From NCBI GenBank assembly GCA_027858795.1, contig JAQICF010000116.1, forward strand, positions 1 to 24,454: DNA of 24,454 bases, read 5' to 3'. This stretch comes from Candidatus Delongbacteria bacterium. Its GTDB lineage: Bacteria > Delongbacteria > UBA4055. Below, piece by piece: positions 1 through 5,357 of this stretch (its first letter is position 1; each line of letters opens with the position of its first letter). The notes below the pieces were generated by a model that did not search any database, was not told where the DNA came from, and saw only the letters and a list, made by a program, of their open reading frames with translations. A program made the translations under genes and the position numbers.

Positions 1-312
1 ATTATAGATAATTACATTGATGTGACAATAATTGCTTACTTATCCCAGCTTCCAAAGAATACAAAAGTAAAGATTATTACAAAGTCTATTTCAACAAAAC
101 TAAAACTTGATTTAGAAAAATTTGCCAATCAACACTTCCCGATTGAAGTTATAATATTTAAGCAATCACACGATAGATTTGTTATAATTGATGATAAGGA
201 TGTATATCATATAGGAGCTTCTTTGAAAGATCTGGGTAAGAAATGGTTTGCATTTAGTAAGATGGATAAAGCAGCATTAGATATTCTTAATAAGATTGAG
301 GAGATGAAATAA
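1..312 (+). CDS. ORF6N/PLD-like protein, 3' part only (copy 1)
   Basis: Reading frame 1 is open from the first base and stops at 310-312, giving 103 residues that form the C-terminal domain of the same protein family as the genes at 481 and 2051. Against the end of the 2051 gene there are only about six substitutions in roughly 100 residues, far closer than either is to the 481 gene. The fragment carries the HDRFVIID motif (HxRx4D) followed by GASLKDLG, a layout like the HKD and G-S motifs of phospholipase-D-type nucleases with Arg in place of Lys. The N-terminal ORF6N part should lie upstream of the window. The close match to copy 3 suggests recent duplication or gene conversion. Confidence 0.85.
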   Translation: MIDNYIDVTIIAYLSQLPKNTKVKIITKSISTKLKLDLEKFANQHFPIEVIIFKQSHDRFVIIDDKDVYHIGASLKDLGKKWFAFSKMDKAALDILNKIEEMK

Positions 313-315
313 TTT

Positions 316-345
316 ACAATGGACAATTTACAATTTACAATTGAA
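316..345 (+). repeat. Short 'caatttacaatgg' word repeat after ORF6N copy 1
   Basis: Overlapping repeats of the words TTTACAAT and ATGGACAAT begin just after the copy 1 stop codon. The same words recur at 1321-1360, where they form the coding end of copy 2. Function unknown. Confidence 0.6.
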
Positions 346-360
346 GAGAACAAATTGTTG

Positions 361-387
361 GGAACGTGGATGCGTTCCTTTTTTTAT
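361..387 (+). terminator. Rho-independent terminator after ORF6N copy 1
   Basis: GGAACG (361-366) pairs perfectly with CGTTCC (373-378) around a 6-nt loop and runs straight into a T-rich tract. A diverged copy of the same hairpin follows copy 2 (1530-1557). Confidence 0.75.
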
Positions 388-403
388 TTATAAAATCTGA
401 AAT

Positions 404-480
404 TAAATACCAAAAGGTCACTATTTGACACTGTGCGTTTTTTATATTGCGTGTGAATATAAAATTACGCAGGGGAAGAT
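404..480 (+). promoter_or_regulatory. Conserved structured leader of ORF6N copy 2
   Basis: About 77 bp directly before the 481 start are nearly identical to 1974-2050 before copy 3, with only a handful of differences mostly next to the start codon. The block contains TTATATT (442-448) and AATATAA (456-462) as a 7-bp stem, enclosed by TGCGT (434-438) and ACGCA (467-471), which abuts the ribosome-binding purines AGGGGA. The likely role is transcriptional or translational control of the gene, or a mobile-unit boundary. A TTGACA at 425-430 is present, but no -10 box sits at a normal distance from it. Confidence 0.55.
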
Positions 481-1371
481 ATGCAAAAAAATGAAATTGA
501 AGAATTCAATGAATTGAATCTAAAGAATAAGATTTATTCTATTCGTGGGTATCAAGTAATGCTTGACAGAGATCTTGCAGAATTATATAGTGTTGAAACG
601 CGAGTACTTAATCAGGCAGTAAAGAGAAATAAGGAAAGATTTCCTAAGGAATTTTGTTTTCTAATGAATAATTCGGAAGTTACGAAATGGAGATCACAAA
701 TTGTGATGTCCAATAATGTTAAGATTGGTTTAAGGTGGAAACCTTATGCTTTTACTCAAGAGGGAGTTGCAATGCTGGCAGGTGTGTTAAAAAGCGAAAT
801 AGCAGTCAAGATGAGTATTCAGATCATTAAGGCTTTCGTAGAAATGCGTAAATTTTTAATGTTTAATGCTCAGATATTTCAAAGACTTGAAAATACTGAA
901 ACAAAACTTCTAGAACATGATAGAAACTTTGATAAAGTATTTACAGCACTTGAAACTCATGAAGATATTCCAAAGCAAGGTGTATTCTTTGATGGACAGA
1001 TATTTGACGCTTACAACTTTATTTCAAAACTATTCAAAAGTGCTAAGGAATCGGTAACTATAATAGATAATTATATAGACAATTCAGTTTTATTACATCT
1101 TACAGAAGTTGGAAAAAATGTCAAAGTGAATGTATTAACAAGATCTATATCGGAAAAGCTAAAACAGGATATTGAAAAATTTGAAGATCAGTATTTTTCC
1201 TTAAATATTAAAGTTGTTAAAAATTACCATGATAGGTTTATTATTATTGATGAAAAAGAAGTGTATCATATAGGAGCATCTTTAAAAGATTTAGGTAAGA
1301 AATTATTTGGTTTTTCTAAGATGGACAATTTGCAATGGACAATGGATAATTTACAATGGAAGAAAAACTGA
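481..1371 (+). CDS. ORF6N domain protein with C-terminal PLD-like domain (copy 2)
   Basis: A 296-residue protein. Residues about 12-115 match the ORF6N domain, a DNA-binding domain common in phage and accessory bacterial genes, shown by LDRDLAELYSVETRVLNQ, RFPKEFCF and the YAFTQEGVAML motif. A linker (LENTETKLLEHD) follows, then a C-terminal domain from about residue 165 with H250-D-R252-F-I-I-I-D257 and GASLK at 265-269. That spacing resembles a phospholipase-D HKD motif with Arg for Lys. One motif per chain would imply dimerisation, as in the Nuc endonuclease; this is inference. The last residues (DNLQW repeated) are encoded by the short repeat words also found after copy 1, so the original C-terminus was probably replaced. 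ATG 481 follows an AGGGGA ribosome site. Target and partner unknown. Confidence 0.85.
   Translation: MQKNEIEEFNELNLKNKIYSIRGYQVMLDRDLAELYSVETRVLNQAVKRNKERFPKEFCFLMNNSEVTKWRSQIVMSNNVKIGLRWKPYAFTQEGVAMLAGVLKSEIAVKMSIQIIKAFVEMRKFLMFNAQIFQRLENTETKLLEHDRNFDKVFTALETHEDIPKQGVFFDGQIFDAYNFISKLFKSAKESVTIIDNYIDNSVLLHLTEVGKNVKVNVLTRSISEKLKQDIEKFEDQYFSLNIKVVKNYHDRFIIIDEKEVYHIGASLKDLGKKLFGFSKMDNLQWTMDNLQWKKN
1321..1360 (+). repeat. Short word repeat forming the end of ORF6N copy 2
   Basis: ATGGACAATTTGCA, ATGGACA, ATGGATAATTTACA and ATGG follow one another in frame and encode the duplicated DNLQW tail. The same words lie outside the gene after copy 1. Confidence 0.6.
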
Positions 1372-1529
1372 CAAAAACAGCATTGGTTTACCCAGGTGCA
1401 AAGTCTGAAATATTTAATGGAGACTTTCTCGAAAAAGATCATGGGACACTTGAGAGTAGTTGTGCGGTGATTAAGATAGAACCTCATCAGGATGTTAGGG
1501 TTTGGCAGAAAAGTATTGCCGAGAGGATT

Positions 1530-1557
1530 GGAGCGTGGATGCGTTTCTTTTTTTTTA
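1530..1557 (+). terminator. Diverged terminator hairpin downstream of ORF6N copy 2
   Basis: GGAGCG (1530-1535) and CGTTTC (1542-1547) pair with two G-T wobbles around the same loop, TGGATG, as the 361-387 terminator. A run of T follows. It lies about 160 bp after the gene instead of about 50 bp as in copy 1. Confidence 0.5.
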
Positions 1558-1589
1558 ATACGTTTTTTTAGAAGCGTACATGATTTTAT

Positions 1590-1718
1590 CTTTTTGTCTT
1601 GATACAAAAAGAAACAAAAAAATCAAGGCAGTTCAAATATTTACCTCTTAGTGATTGGTACTTTATAGCAGTAAGGCAGGATTCTCCATTCTGTTGAACT
1701 GCCGATGATGAATGGAGA
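1590..1718 (+). ncRNA. Candidate structured RNA with two pseudoknot-type inverted-repeat sets
   Basis: Set A: CTTTTTGT (1590-1597) pairs with ACAAAAAG (1604-1611). Its loop CTTGAT (1598-1603) is complementary to ATCAAG (1622-1627), which is an H-type pseudoknot layout. Set B: GGCAGTTCAA (1627-1636) pairs perfectly with TTGAACTGCC (1694-1703), while TCTCCATTC (1683-1691), inside that loop, pairs perfectly with GAATGGAGA (1710-1718) beyond it. The crossing stems of 10 and 9 bp are unlikely by chance in AT-rich DNA. It could be an RNA or a DNA element such as a recombination site or a MITE remnant. There is no evidence of transcription. Confidence 0.4.
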
Positions 1719-1780
1719 GGGTTATTAGGGTAGATCCTGGGGAGTGTGGAGATGTTATTTTGAAATTATAAAGAAATATC

Positions 1781-1813
1781 AAACTTGAGGTCGCAATTTG
1801 CGACTTCAAGTTT
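1781..1813. repeat. Long palindrome with TCGCAA-T-TTGCGA core
   Basis: The halves pair over 16 positions with one G-T wobble around a single central base (1797). The inner core, GTCGCAA and TTGCGAC, is shared with the palindrome at 1925-1949 and with the in-gene palindrome at 2258-2282. The outer arms (AAACTTGA and TCAAGTTT) are its own. Confidence 0.65.
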
Positions 1814-1817
1814 GCGT

Positions 1818-1857
1818 GGGAAAGCAATGTGCAAAAAACGCACTTTGCAATGTTCCC
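1818..1857 (+). repeat. Imperfect stem-loop
   Basis: GGGAA (1818-1822) pairs with TTCCC (1853-1857). Inside it, GCAATGTGC (1824-1832) pairs with GCACTTTGC (1840-1848) with one mismatch around an A-rich loop. Part of the hairpin cluster before copy 3; role unknown. Confidence 0.4.
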
Positions 1858-1876
1858 TCCTAAATAATATAGTTTT

Positions 1877-1902
1877 TAAACCCGTGGAATTCGACGGGTT
1901 TA
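1877..1902 (+). terminator. Terminator-like stem-loop
   Basis: TAAACCCGT (1877-1885) pairs perfectly with ACGGGTTTA (1894-1902) around GGAATTCG, followed by TTATTATTAAA. It resembles a weak intrinsic terminator, but no gene clearly ends just upstream on this strand. Confidence 0.4.
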
Positions 1903-1924
1903 TTATTAAATCAGACTTGAATTA

Positions 1925-1949
1925 TGGAAGTCGCAAATTGCGACTTCCA
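1925..1949. repeat. 25-nt perfect palindrome, TGGA-nn-TCGCAA core
   Basis: Arms of 12 bases starting TGGAAG and ending CTTCCA pair perfectly around A1937. The pattern TGGA, two bases, TCGCAA, one base, TTGCGA, two bases, TCCA is identical in layout and core to bases 2258-2282 inside ORF6N copy 3. Confidence 0.7.
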
Positions 1950-1973
1950 ATGGAGATACAATAATGTCAAAAA

Positions 1974-2050
1974 TAAATATCAAAAGGTCACTATTTGACA
2001 CTGTGCGTTGCTTATATTGCGTGTAAATATAAAATTACGCAGGAAATTAT
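1974..2050 (+). promoter_or_regulatory. Conserved structured leader of ORF6N copy 3
   Basis: Near-copy of 404-480. TTATATT (2012-2018) and AATATAA (2026-2032) form a stem enclosed by TGCGT (2004-2008) and ACGCA (2037-2041), the last base overlapping the AGGA ribosome site (2041-2044). Preservation of the stem while the loop and the start-proximal bases vary suggests a functional leader. Confidence 0.55.
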
Positions 2051-2938
2051 ATGCAGAAAAATGAAATTGAGAAGTTCGATGCGTTAGAATTGAAGAGCAA
2101 GATATATACAATTCGAGGAATGCAAGTTATGCTTGATCGGGATTTAGCTGAGTTGTATGAAGTGGAGACACGAAGGCTTAACGAGCAAGTAAAAAGGAAT
2201 AAAGAAAGATTTCCCGAAGAATTTTGCTTTCTTCTGAATAATTCGGAATATACAAAATGGAGATCGCAATTTGCGATGTCCAATAATCTTAAAATTGGAT
2301 TAAGATGGAAACCATATGCCTTTACAGAGCAAGGTGTAGCTATGCTTTCAGGTGTACTTAAAAGTAAAGTAGCTGTTAGAATCAGTATTTCAATTATTAA
2401 AGCTTTTGTAGAAATGCGGAAGTTTATCAGTTTAAATTCTCTATTATTTCAAAGACTTGAAAATACTGAAACCAAACTTCTAGAACATGATAACAAATTT
2501 GAACAAGTATTCAATGCACTTGAAACTCATGAAGATATTCCAAAGCAGCGAATATTTTTCGATGGCCAGGTATTTGATGCACATAAATTCGTATCCGATT
2601 TGTTCTCGAGTGTAAAGAAATCGATAGTGATTATAGATAATTACATTGATGTGACAATAATTGCTTACTTATCCCAGCTTCCAAAGAATACAAAAGTGAA
2701 AATTTTTACAAAATCGATTTCAACAAAACTAAAACTTGATTTAGAAAAGTTTGCCAATCGATATTTTCCGGTAGAAGTTATAGTATTTAAGCAATCTCAT
2801 GATAGATTTGTAATAATTGATGATAAGGATGTATATCATATAGGAGCTTCTTTGAAAGATCTGGGTAAGAAGTGGTTTGCATTTAGTAAGATGGATAAAT
2901 CAGCATTAGATATTCTTAATAAAATTGAGGAGATATAA
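2051..2938 (+). CDS. ORF6N domain protein with C-terminal PLD-like domain (copy 3)
   Basis: A 295-residue paralogue of the 481 gene with the same architecture. It has an N-terminal ORF6N domain (LDRDLAELYEVETRRLNEQ, RFPEEFCF, YAFTEQGVAML), the LENTETKLLEHD linker, and a C-terminal domain with H250-D-R252-F-V-I-I-D257 plus GASLKDLG. The C-terminal third is almost identical to the fragment at 1-312, while the N-terminal two thirds diverge from copy 2 more evenly, so the array has been reshuffled. Bases 2258-2282, coding for W-R-S-Q-F-A-M-S, form a palindrome with one mismatched pair. Start ATG 2051 is supported by an AGGA site and by alignment with copy 2. ORF6N implies DNA binding; the HKD-like motif suggests nuclease activity, unproven because the catalytic Lys is Arg. 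Confidence 0.85.
   Translation: MQKNEIEKFDALELKSKIYTIRGMQVMLDRDLAELYEVETRRLNEQVKRNKERFPEEFCFLLNNSEYTKWRSQFAMSNNLKIGLRWKPYAFTEQGVAMLSGVLKSKVAVRISISIIKAFVEMRKFISLNSLLFQRLENTETKLLEHDNKFEQVFNALETHEDIPKQRIFFDGQVFDAHKFVSDLFSSVKKSIVIIDNYIDVTIIAYLSQLPKNTKVKIFTKSISTKLKLDLEKFANRYFPVEVIVFKQSHDRFVIIDDKDVYHIGASLKDLGKKWFAFSKMDKSALDILNKIEEI
2258..2282. repeat. In-gene palindrome of ORF6N copy 3
   Basis: TGGA, GA, TCGCAA, T, TTGCGA, TG, TCCA: 11 of 12 pairs match around T2270. The equivalent bases 688-712 in copy 2 read TCACAA, A, TTGTGA in the same frame, also self-complementary. Confidence 0.6.
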
Positions 2939-2942
2939 TAAA

Positions 2943-3065
2943 ATGCCAAAAGAAGATCTAAAAATACTTATCGCATTATCCGACCTTATCTTCAGATACG
3001 AAACAGGGGACTCATTCATAGGCCCTGACTCACGTAAATACATATTCGAAAATGACAACGTTTAA
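2943..3065 (+). CDS. Possible 40-residue small protein after ORF6N copy 3
   Basis: ATG 2943 starts 4 bases after the copy 3 stop codon, with GAGGAG 9-10 bases upstream (inside the end of copy 3), so translational coupling is possible. The product begins MPKEDLKILIALSDLIFRYE and ends GPDSRKYIFENDNV. It has no recognised domain and its codons are less AT-rich than those of the neighbouring genes. A palindromic repeat (3070-3089) lies just past the stop codon, so this could be a truncated N-terminal piece of a larger gene. Unknown function; the reading frame may be fortuitous. Confidence 0.35.
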   Translation: MPKEDLKILIALSDLIFRYETGDSFIGPDSRKYIFENDNV

Positions 3066-3093
3066 AACAGGGCGTATGGTAATACGCCCCTAC
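3066..3093. repeat. GTAGGG-type intergenic palindrome (element 1)
   Basis: GGGCGTAT (3070-3077) pairs with ATACGCCC (3082-3089) and is followed by CTACC, so it reads as GGTAGGGGCGTAT on the other strand. Member of the dispersed palindrome family also seen at 3921, 7992, 11075, 12468, 22965 and 23212. Confidence 0.6.
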
Positions 3094-3198
3094 CGTTTAT
3101 GGATATTGATTAAAATGTTCACAGATATTAAAATTGTAGAAAAGAGATCATTTAAACCGTATATTATAAAAAATGAGATCTATTCAGGAGAGCACACC

Positions 3199-3912
3199 AT
3201 GAACACTGAAGAAATTGAAAATAAAGAAGAAATAATCGAAATAATAGATGAACGACCACAGAAAAATCCTCAAAAATACTGGGCGTTTGCGGCTGTTTGT
3301 ATCGTTGCGATTTTGGTTGCAGGTTTTCTCCTTTACAAATTCAACCTTGGTGTCTATAATACCGTAAACAAAATGTTCAGATCAAATGTTTATAATACTG
3401 AAATAGTTTTAAATACTATTGGTGAACTTCAACAAGAATCCAAAATAGTTGTTATGACTGCTGAATTAACTGTTGAAATGCAAAAATCATCTTCAAAGGT
3501 TCTTTGGGATTGGTATCACCTTGGTACAACTGTCGTTGAAATGAAAGTTCCTGGTAATAAAGTGCAGTATTACATACCTGCTGATTCTCTTAACACAAAT
3601 AATATATACTGGGACCATCGTAGGCAAGAGATTGTCATTGATCTACCTGATGTTGTTTTAGACGAAGATATTGTAGAAGTTCAAAGTGATCCGAGTAAGA
3701 TTATGATAAGAAAAGATATCGGATGGGCGAGATTTGAATCACAGTCTGGAATGGCTTTAGAGAATCAGATCAGGAGTGAACTCAGAAATAAAGTTATCGA
3801 AGCAGGGAAGCATGAATTATTGCTTGAAAAAGCTAAAGCTAATGCTGAGAAAGTTATTAAAGAATTGTTTGAAAGATTGAAGAAAGAAAAAGATGCCGGT
3901 ATTTTCGTATAA
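3199..3912 (+). CDS. DUF4230-like membrane-anchored protein
   Basis: A 237-residue protein starting at ATG 3199, which has a CAGGAG ribosome site 8 bases upstream. The open frame extends 5' to 3052, but that part runs through a palindromic repeat and has no ribosome site. An acidic N-terminus (residues 1-18) is followed by one membrane segment (about 28-46). The outside domain contains ELQQESKIVVMTAELTVEM, then VEMKVPGNKVQYYIP and a strand-rich part with VIDLPDVVL, and ends in a long charged helix (about 190-230). This order resembles DUF4230 family proteins, whose function is not established. It could also be a more general membrane-anchored periplasmic protein. It stands alone ahead of a terminator-like palindrome. 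Confidence 0.65.
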   Translation: MNTEEIENKEEIIEIIDERPQKNPQKYWAFAAVCIVAILVAGFLLYKFNLGVYNTVNKMFRSNVYNTEIVLNTIGELQQESKIVVMTAELTVEMQKSSSKVLWDWYHLGTTVVEMKVPGNKVQYYIPADSLNTNNIYWDHRRQEIVIDLPDVVLDEDIVEVQSDPSKIMIRKDIGWARFESQSGMALENQIRSELRNKVIEAGKHELLLEKAKANAEKVIKELFERLKKEKDAGIFV

Positions 3913-3920
3913 TACCAATT

Positions 3921-3950
3921 GTAGGGGACGATTTCTTATCGTCCCCTCTT
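3921..3950 (+). terminator. Palindrome acting as terminator after the DUF4230-like gene (element 2)
   Basis: AGGGGACGAT (3923-3932) pairs perfectly with ATCGTCCCCT (3938-3947) around a 5-nt loop and is followed by CTTTT. The flank GTAGGGG makes it a member of the dispersed palindrome family. It starts 9 bases after the stop codon. Confidence 0.65.
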
Positions 3951-3968
3951 TTAAAAAAAGGAACTATC

Positions 3969-4217
3969 ATGGAAAAGAAGCGAATAGTTGTTAGATCATC
4001 ACAAAAACCAAGATCGTTCTTTGGTGTGTTTTTAGCCATTTTTGGAATTATTTTCAGTTTAGTCTATATTATCAATCCCACTTTTGGTGTATTTGAATTA
4101 CTTCCAGATAATTTACCAGTAGTAGGTAACCTTGATGAAGCTGGAGTGACTTATTTTTTATTTATGTGTTTAAGATATTTAGGTTTAGATCTTATCCCAT
4201 TTAAAAGAAAGAATTGA
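3969..4217 (+). CDS. Small DUF1232-like membrane protein
   Basis: An 82-residue protein with ATG 3969 behind an AAAAAGGA ribosome site. A basic N-terminus is followed by a hydrophobic stretch at about residues 18-36. The segment INPTFGVFELLPDNLPVVGN then leads into LDEAGV. This resembles the DUF1232 (YkvA-like) signature, in which a hydrophobic helix precedes a P-D-x-(I/L)-P-x-x-G-x-L-D-(D/E) motif. A further hydrophobic stretch (about 59-76) gives a two-helix protein probably in the inner membrane. DUF1232 function is not known. It sits between a terminator-like palindrome and the kdsD promoter region, so it may be a single-gene unit. Confidence 0.65.
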   Translation: MEKKRIVVRSSQKPRSFFGVFLAIFGIIFSLVYIINPTFGVFELLPDNLPVVGNLDEAGVTYFLFMCLRYLGLDLIPFKRKN

Positions 4218-4254
4218 ATTAATTAGTTTTCCACACACTTTCTCCGATTATTAC

Positions 4255-4283
4255 TTGACTTAGATATTAATAATCCTTATTTT
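4255..4283 (+). promoter_or_regulatory. Possible sigma-70-type promoter for kdsD-mutS
   Basis: TTGACT (4255-4260) and TATTTT (4278-4283) are separated by 17 bases, about 100 bp before kdsD. Matches are five of six and four of six to the consensus, so chance occurrence in AT-rich DNA is possible. Confidence 0.3.
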
Positions 4284-4382
4284 TAACAAGTTATATGAAG
4301 GTGAGAGAATCCTAAGTAACTTCCCTCCCAACTAAATATCCCGCAAAAAAAAGGTAAAATCCCCTAAAACAAGGTATTCTAT

Positions 4383-5357
4383 ATGAGACAAATTGATGAC
4401 TCTTATTTAAGTAATTTGGCAAAAAAAGTTTTTGATACAGAGATTGATGCACTTAAGAAAGTTAAAAATAATCTGGATACTAATTTCATAGAAGCTATCA
4501 ATTTGATAATGTCAACTACCGGAAAAATTGTTGTTACCGGAATGGGTAAGTCTGGTATTATCGCAAAGAAGATAGCAGCAACCTTAAGTTCCACAGGTAC
4601 ACTTGCTATACATATGCATCCTGCTGAAGGATTACACGGTGATCTGGGAATGGTCCAGAATGTTGATATAATTATTATGATTGGAAAGAGTGGCGAATCA
4701 GATGAACTTATAGCAATGCTTCCGGTATTAAAAAAGATCGGAAGTAAGATCATCGCTATCACAGGTAATGTAAATTCAACTTTAGCTAAAAATTCTCATG
4801 TCGTACTAAACACGGAAGTGGATAAAGAGGCTTGTAGTTTGAATTTAGCTCCGACTTCAAGTACTACTGCCGCATTGGTAATGGGAGATGCTCTTTCAAC
4901 TGTTCTTTCAGACATTAAAGAATTCAAGGAAGAGAATTATGCACTTTATCATCCAGGTGGAACTTTAGGTAAAAGACTAATACTCAAGGTAGATGATTTT
5001 ATTCATCCTCTTGAAGAGGTCGCTATTTGTTCCGAGAAAGATGATTTTAGAGAAGTTATAATTCGCATGAATGAAAAGAACCTTGGTGCCTGCCTTATAA
5101 TTGAGAAGGATAAATTGAAAGGTATCGTTACTAACGGTGATATAAAGAGAATATTACTTAAACATACAAGTATAGATAATCTTACAGCTGGTAAGATCAT
5201 GATATCTGATCCTAAGTCGATAGATTCAGATATGTTAGCTTATGATGCAGTAAGGATAATTGAAAAAAGCGGATCTTTTACGGTTATGCCTGTTCTTAAG
5301 AACGGTAAACCTATCGGGTTAATCAAATTACACGATATATTAAACGCCGGACTTTAA
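4383..5357 (+). CDS. kdsD: Arabinose-5-phosphate isomerase (KdsD/KpsF/GutQ family)
   Basis: A 324-residue protein of the family's usual length. It interconverts D-ribulose 5-phosphate and D-arabinose 5-phosphate, the first step towards Kdo for lipopolysaccharide, in the cytoplasm. The SIS domain (about 35-190) shows GKIVVTGMGKSG (GMGKSG at 53-58), the HPAEGLHGDLG segment, a second sugar-phosphate motif IGKSGESDE, and HPGGTLGKRL closing the domain. Two CBS domains follow (about 205-324), recognisable from VTNGDIKR and the terminal IGLIKLHDIL. The stop codon shares one base with the mutS start (TAATG), so the two genes are translationally coupled. No other Kdo gene is in view, so kdsD could equally be called kpsF or gutQ. 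It supports a Gram-negative envelope. Confidence 0.92.
   Translation: MRQIDDSYLSNLAKKVFDTEIDALKKVKNNLDTNFIEAINLIMSTTGKIVVTGMGKSGIIAKKIAATLSSTGTLAIHMHPAEGLHGDLGMVQNVDIIIMIGKSGESDELIAMLPVLKKIGSKIIAITGNVNSTLAKNSHVVLNTEVDKEACSLNLAPTSSTTAALVMGDALSTVLSDIKEFKEENYALYHPGGTLGKRLILKVDDFIHPLEEVAICSEKDDFREVIIRMNEKNLGACLIIEKDKLKGIVTNGDIKRILLKHTSIDNLTAGKIMISDPKSIDSDMLAYDAVRIIEKSGSFTVMPVLKNGKPIGLIKLHDILNAGL

Larger units (their letters stand above)
1372..2050. other. Gene-free, hairpin-dense interval between ORF6N copies 2 and 3
   Basis: No credible protein gene was found in these 679 bases. An open frame at 1356-1571 has no ribosome site, overlaps the end of copy 2 and runs through the terminator hairpin. 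The interval holds, in order: a terminator-like hairpin (1530-1557), two interleaved inverted-repeat sets (1590-1627 and 1627-1718), a long stem (1781-1813), an imperfect hairpin (1818-1857), a stem-loop (1877-1902), a 25-nt palindrome (1925-1949) and the leader of copy 3. Such density suggests a structured RNA or repeat-element cluster. Confidence 0.6.

Noticed and set aside
425..448. TTGACA plus TATATT as a sigma-70 promoter before ORF6N copy 2 (and the same at 1995-2018)
   Set aside because: The spacer is only 12 bases, and no -10-like box sits 16-18 bases away. The block's conservation is better explained by the hairpin or a different factor.
1356..1571. 71-codon open frame on the + strand after ORF6N copy 2
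   Set aside because: It begins inside the repeat words at the end of copy 2, has no ribosome site, and its 3' part is the terminator hairpin and T tract translated as a run of Phe.
1266..1607. 113-codon open frame on the - strand
   Set aside because: It runs antisense through the end of copy 2 and through repeats. Its start lies in the pseudoknot-type repeat and there is no domain likeness.
3052..3198. Upstream extension of the DUF4230-like gene to ATG 3052
   Set aside because: The extension crosses a palindromic repeat and overlaps the small frame ending at 3065. ATG 3199 has a proper ribosome site and leads into a sensible N-terminus and membrane helix.
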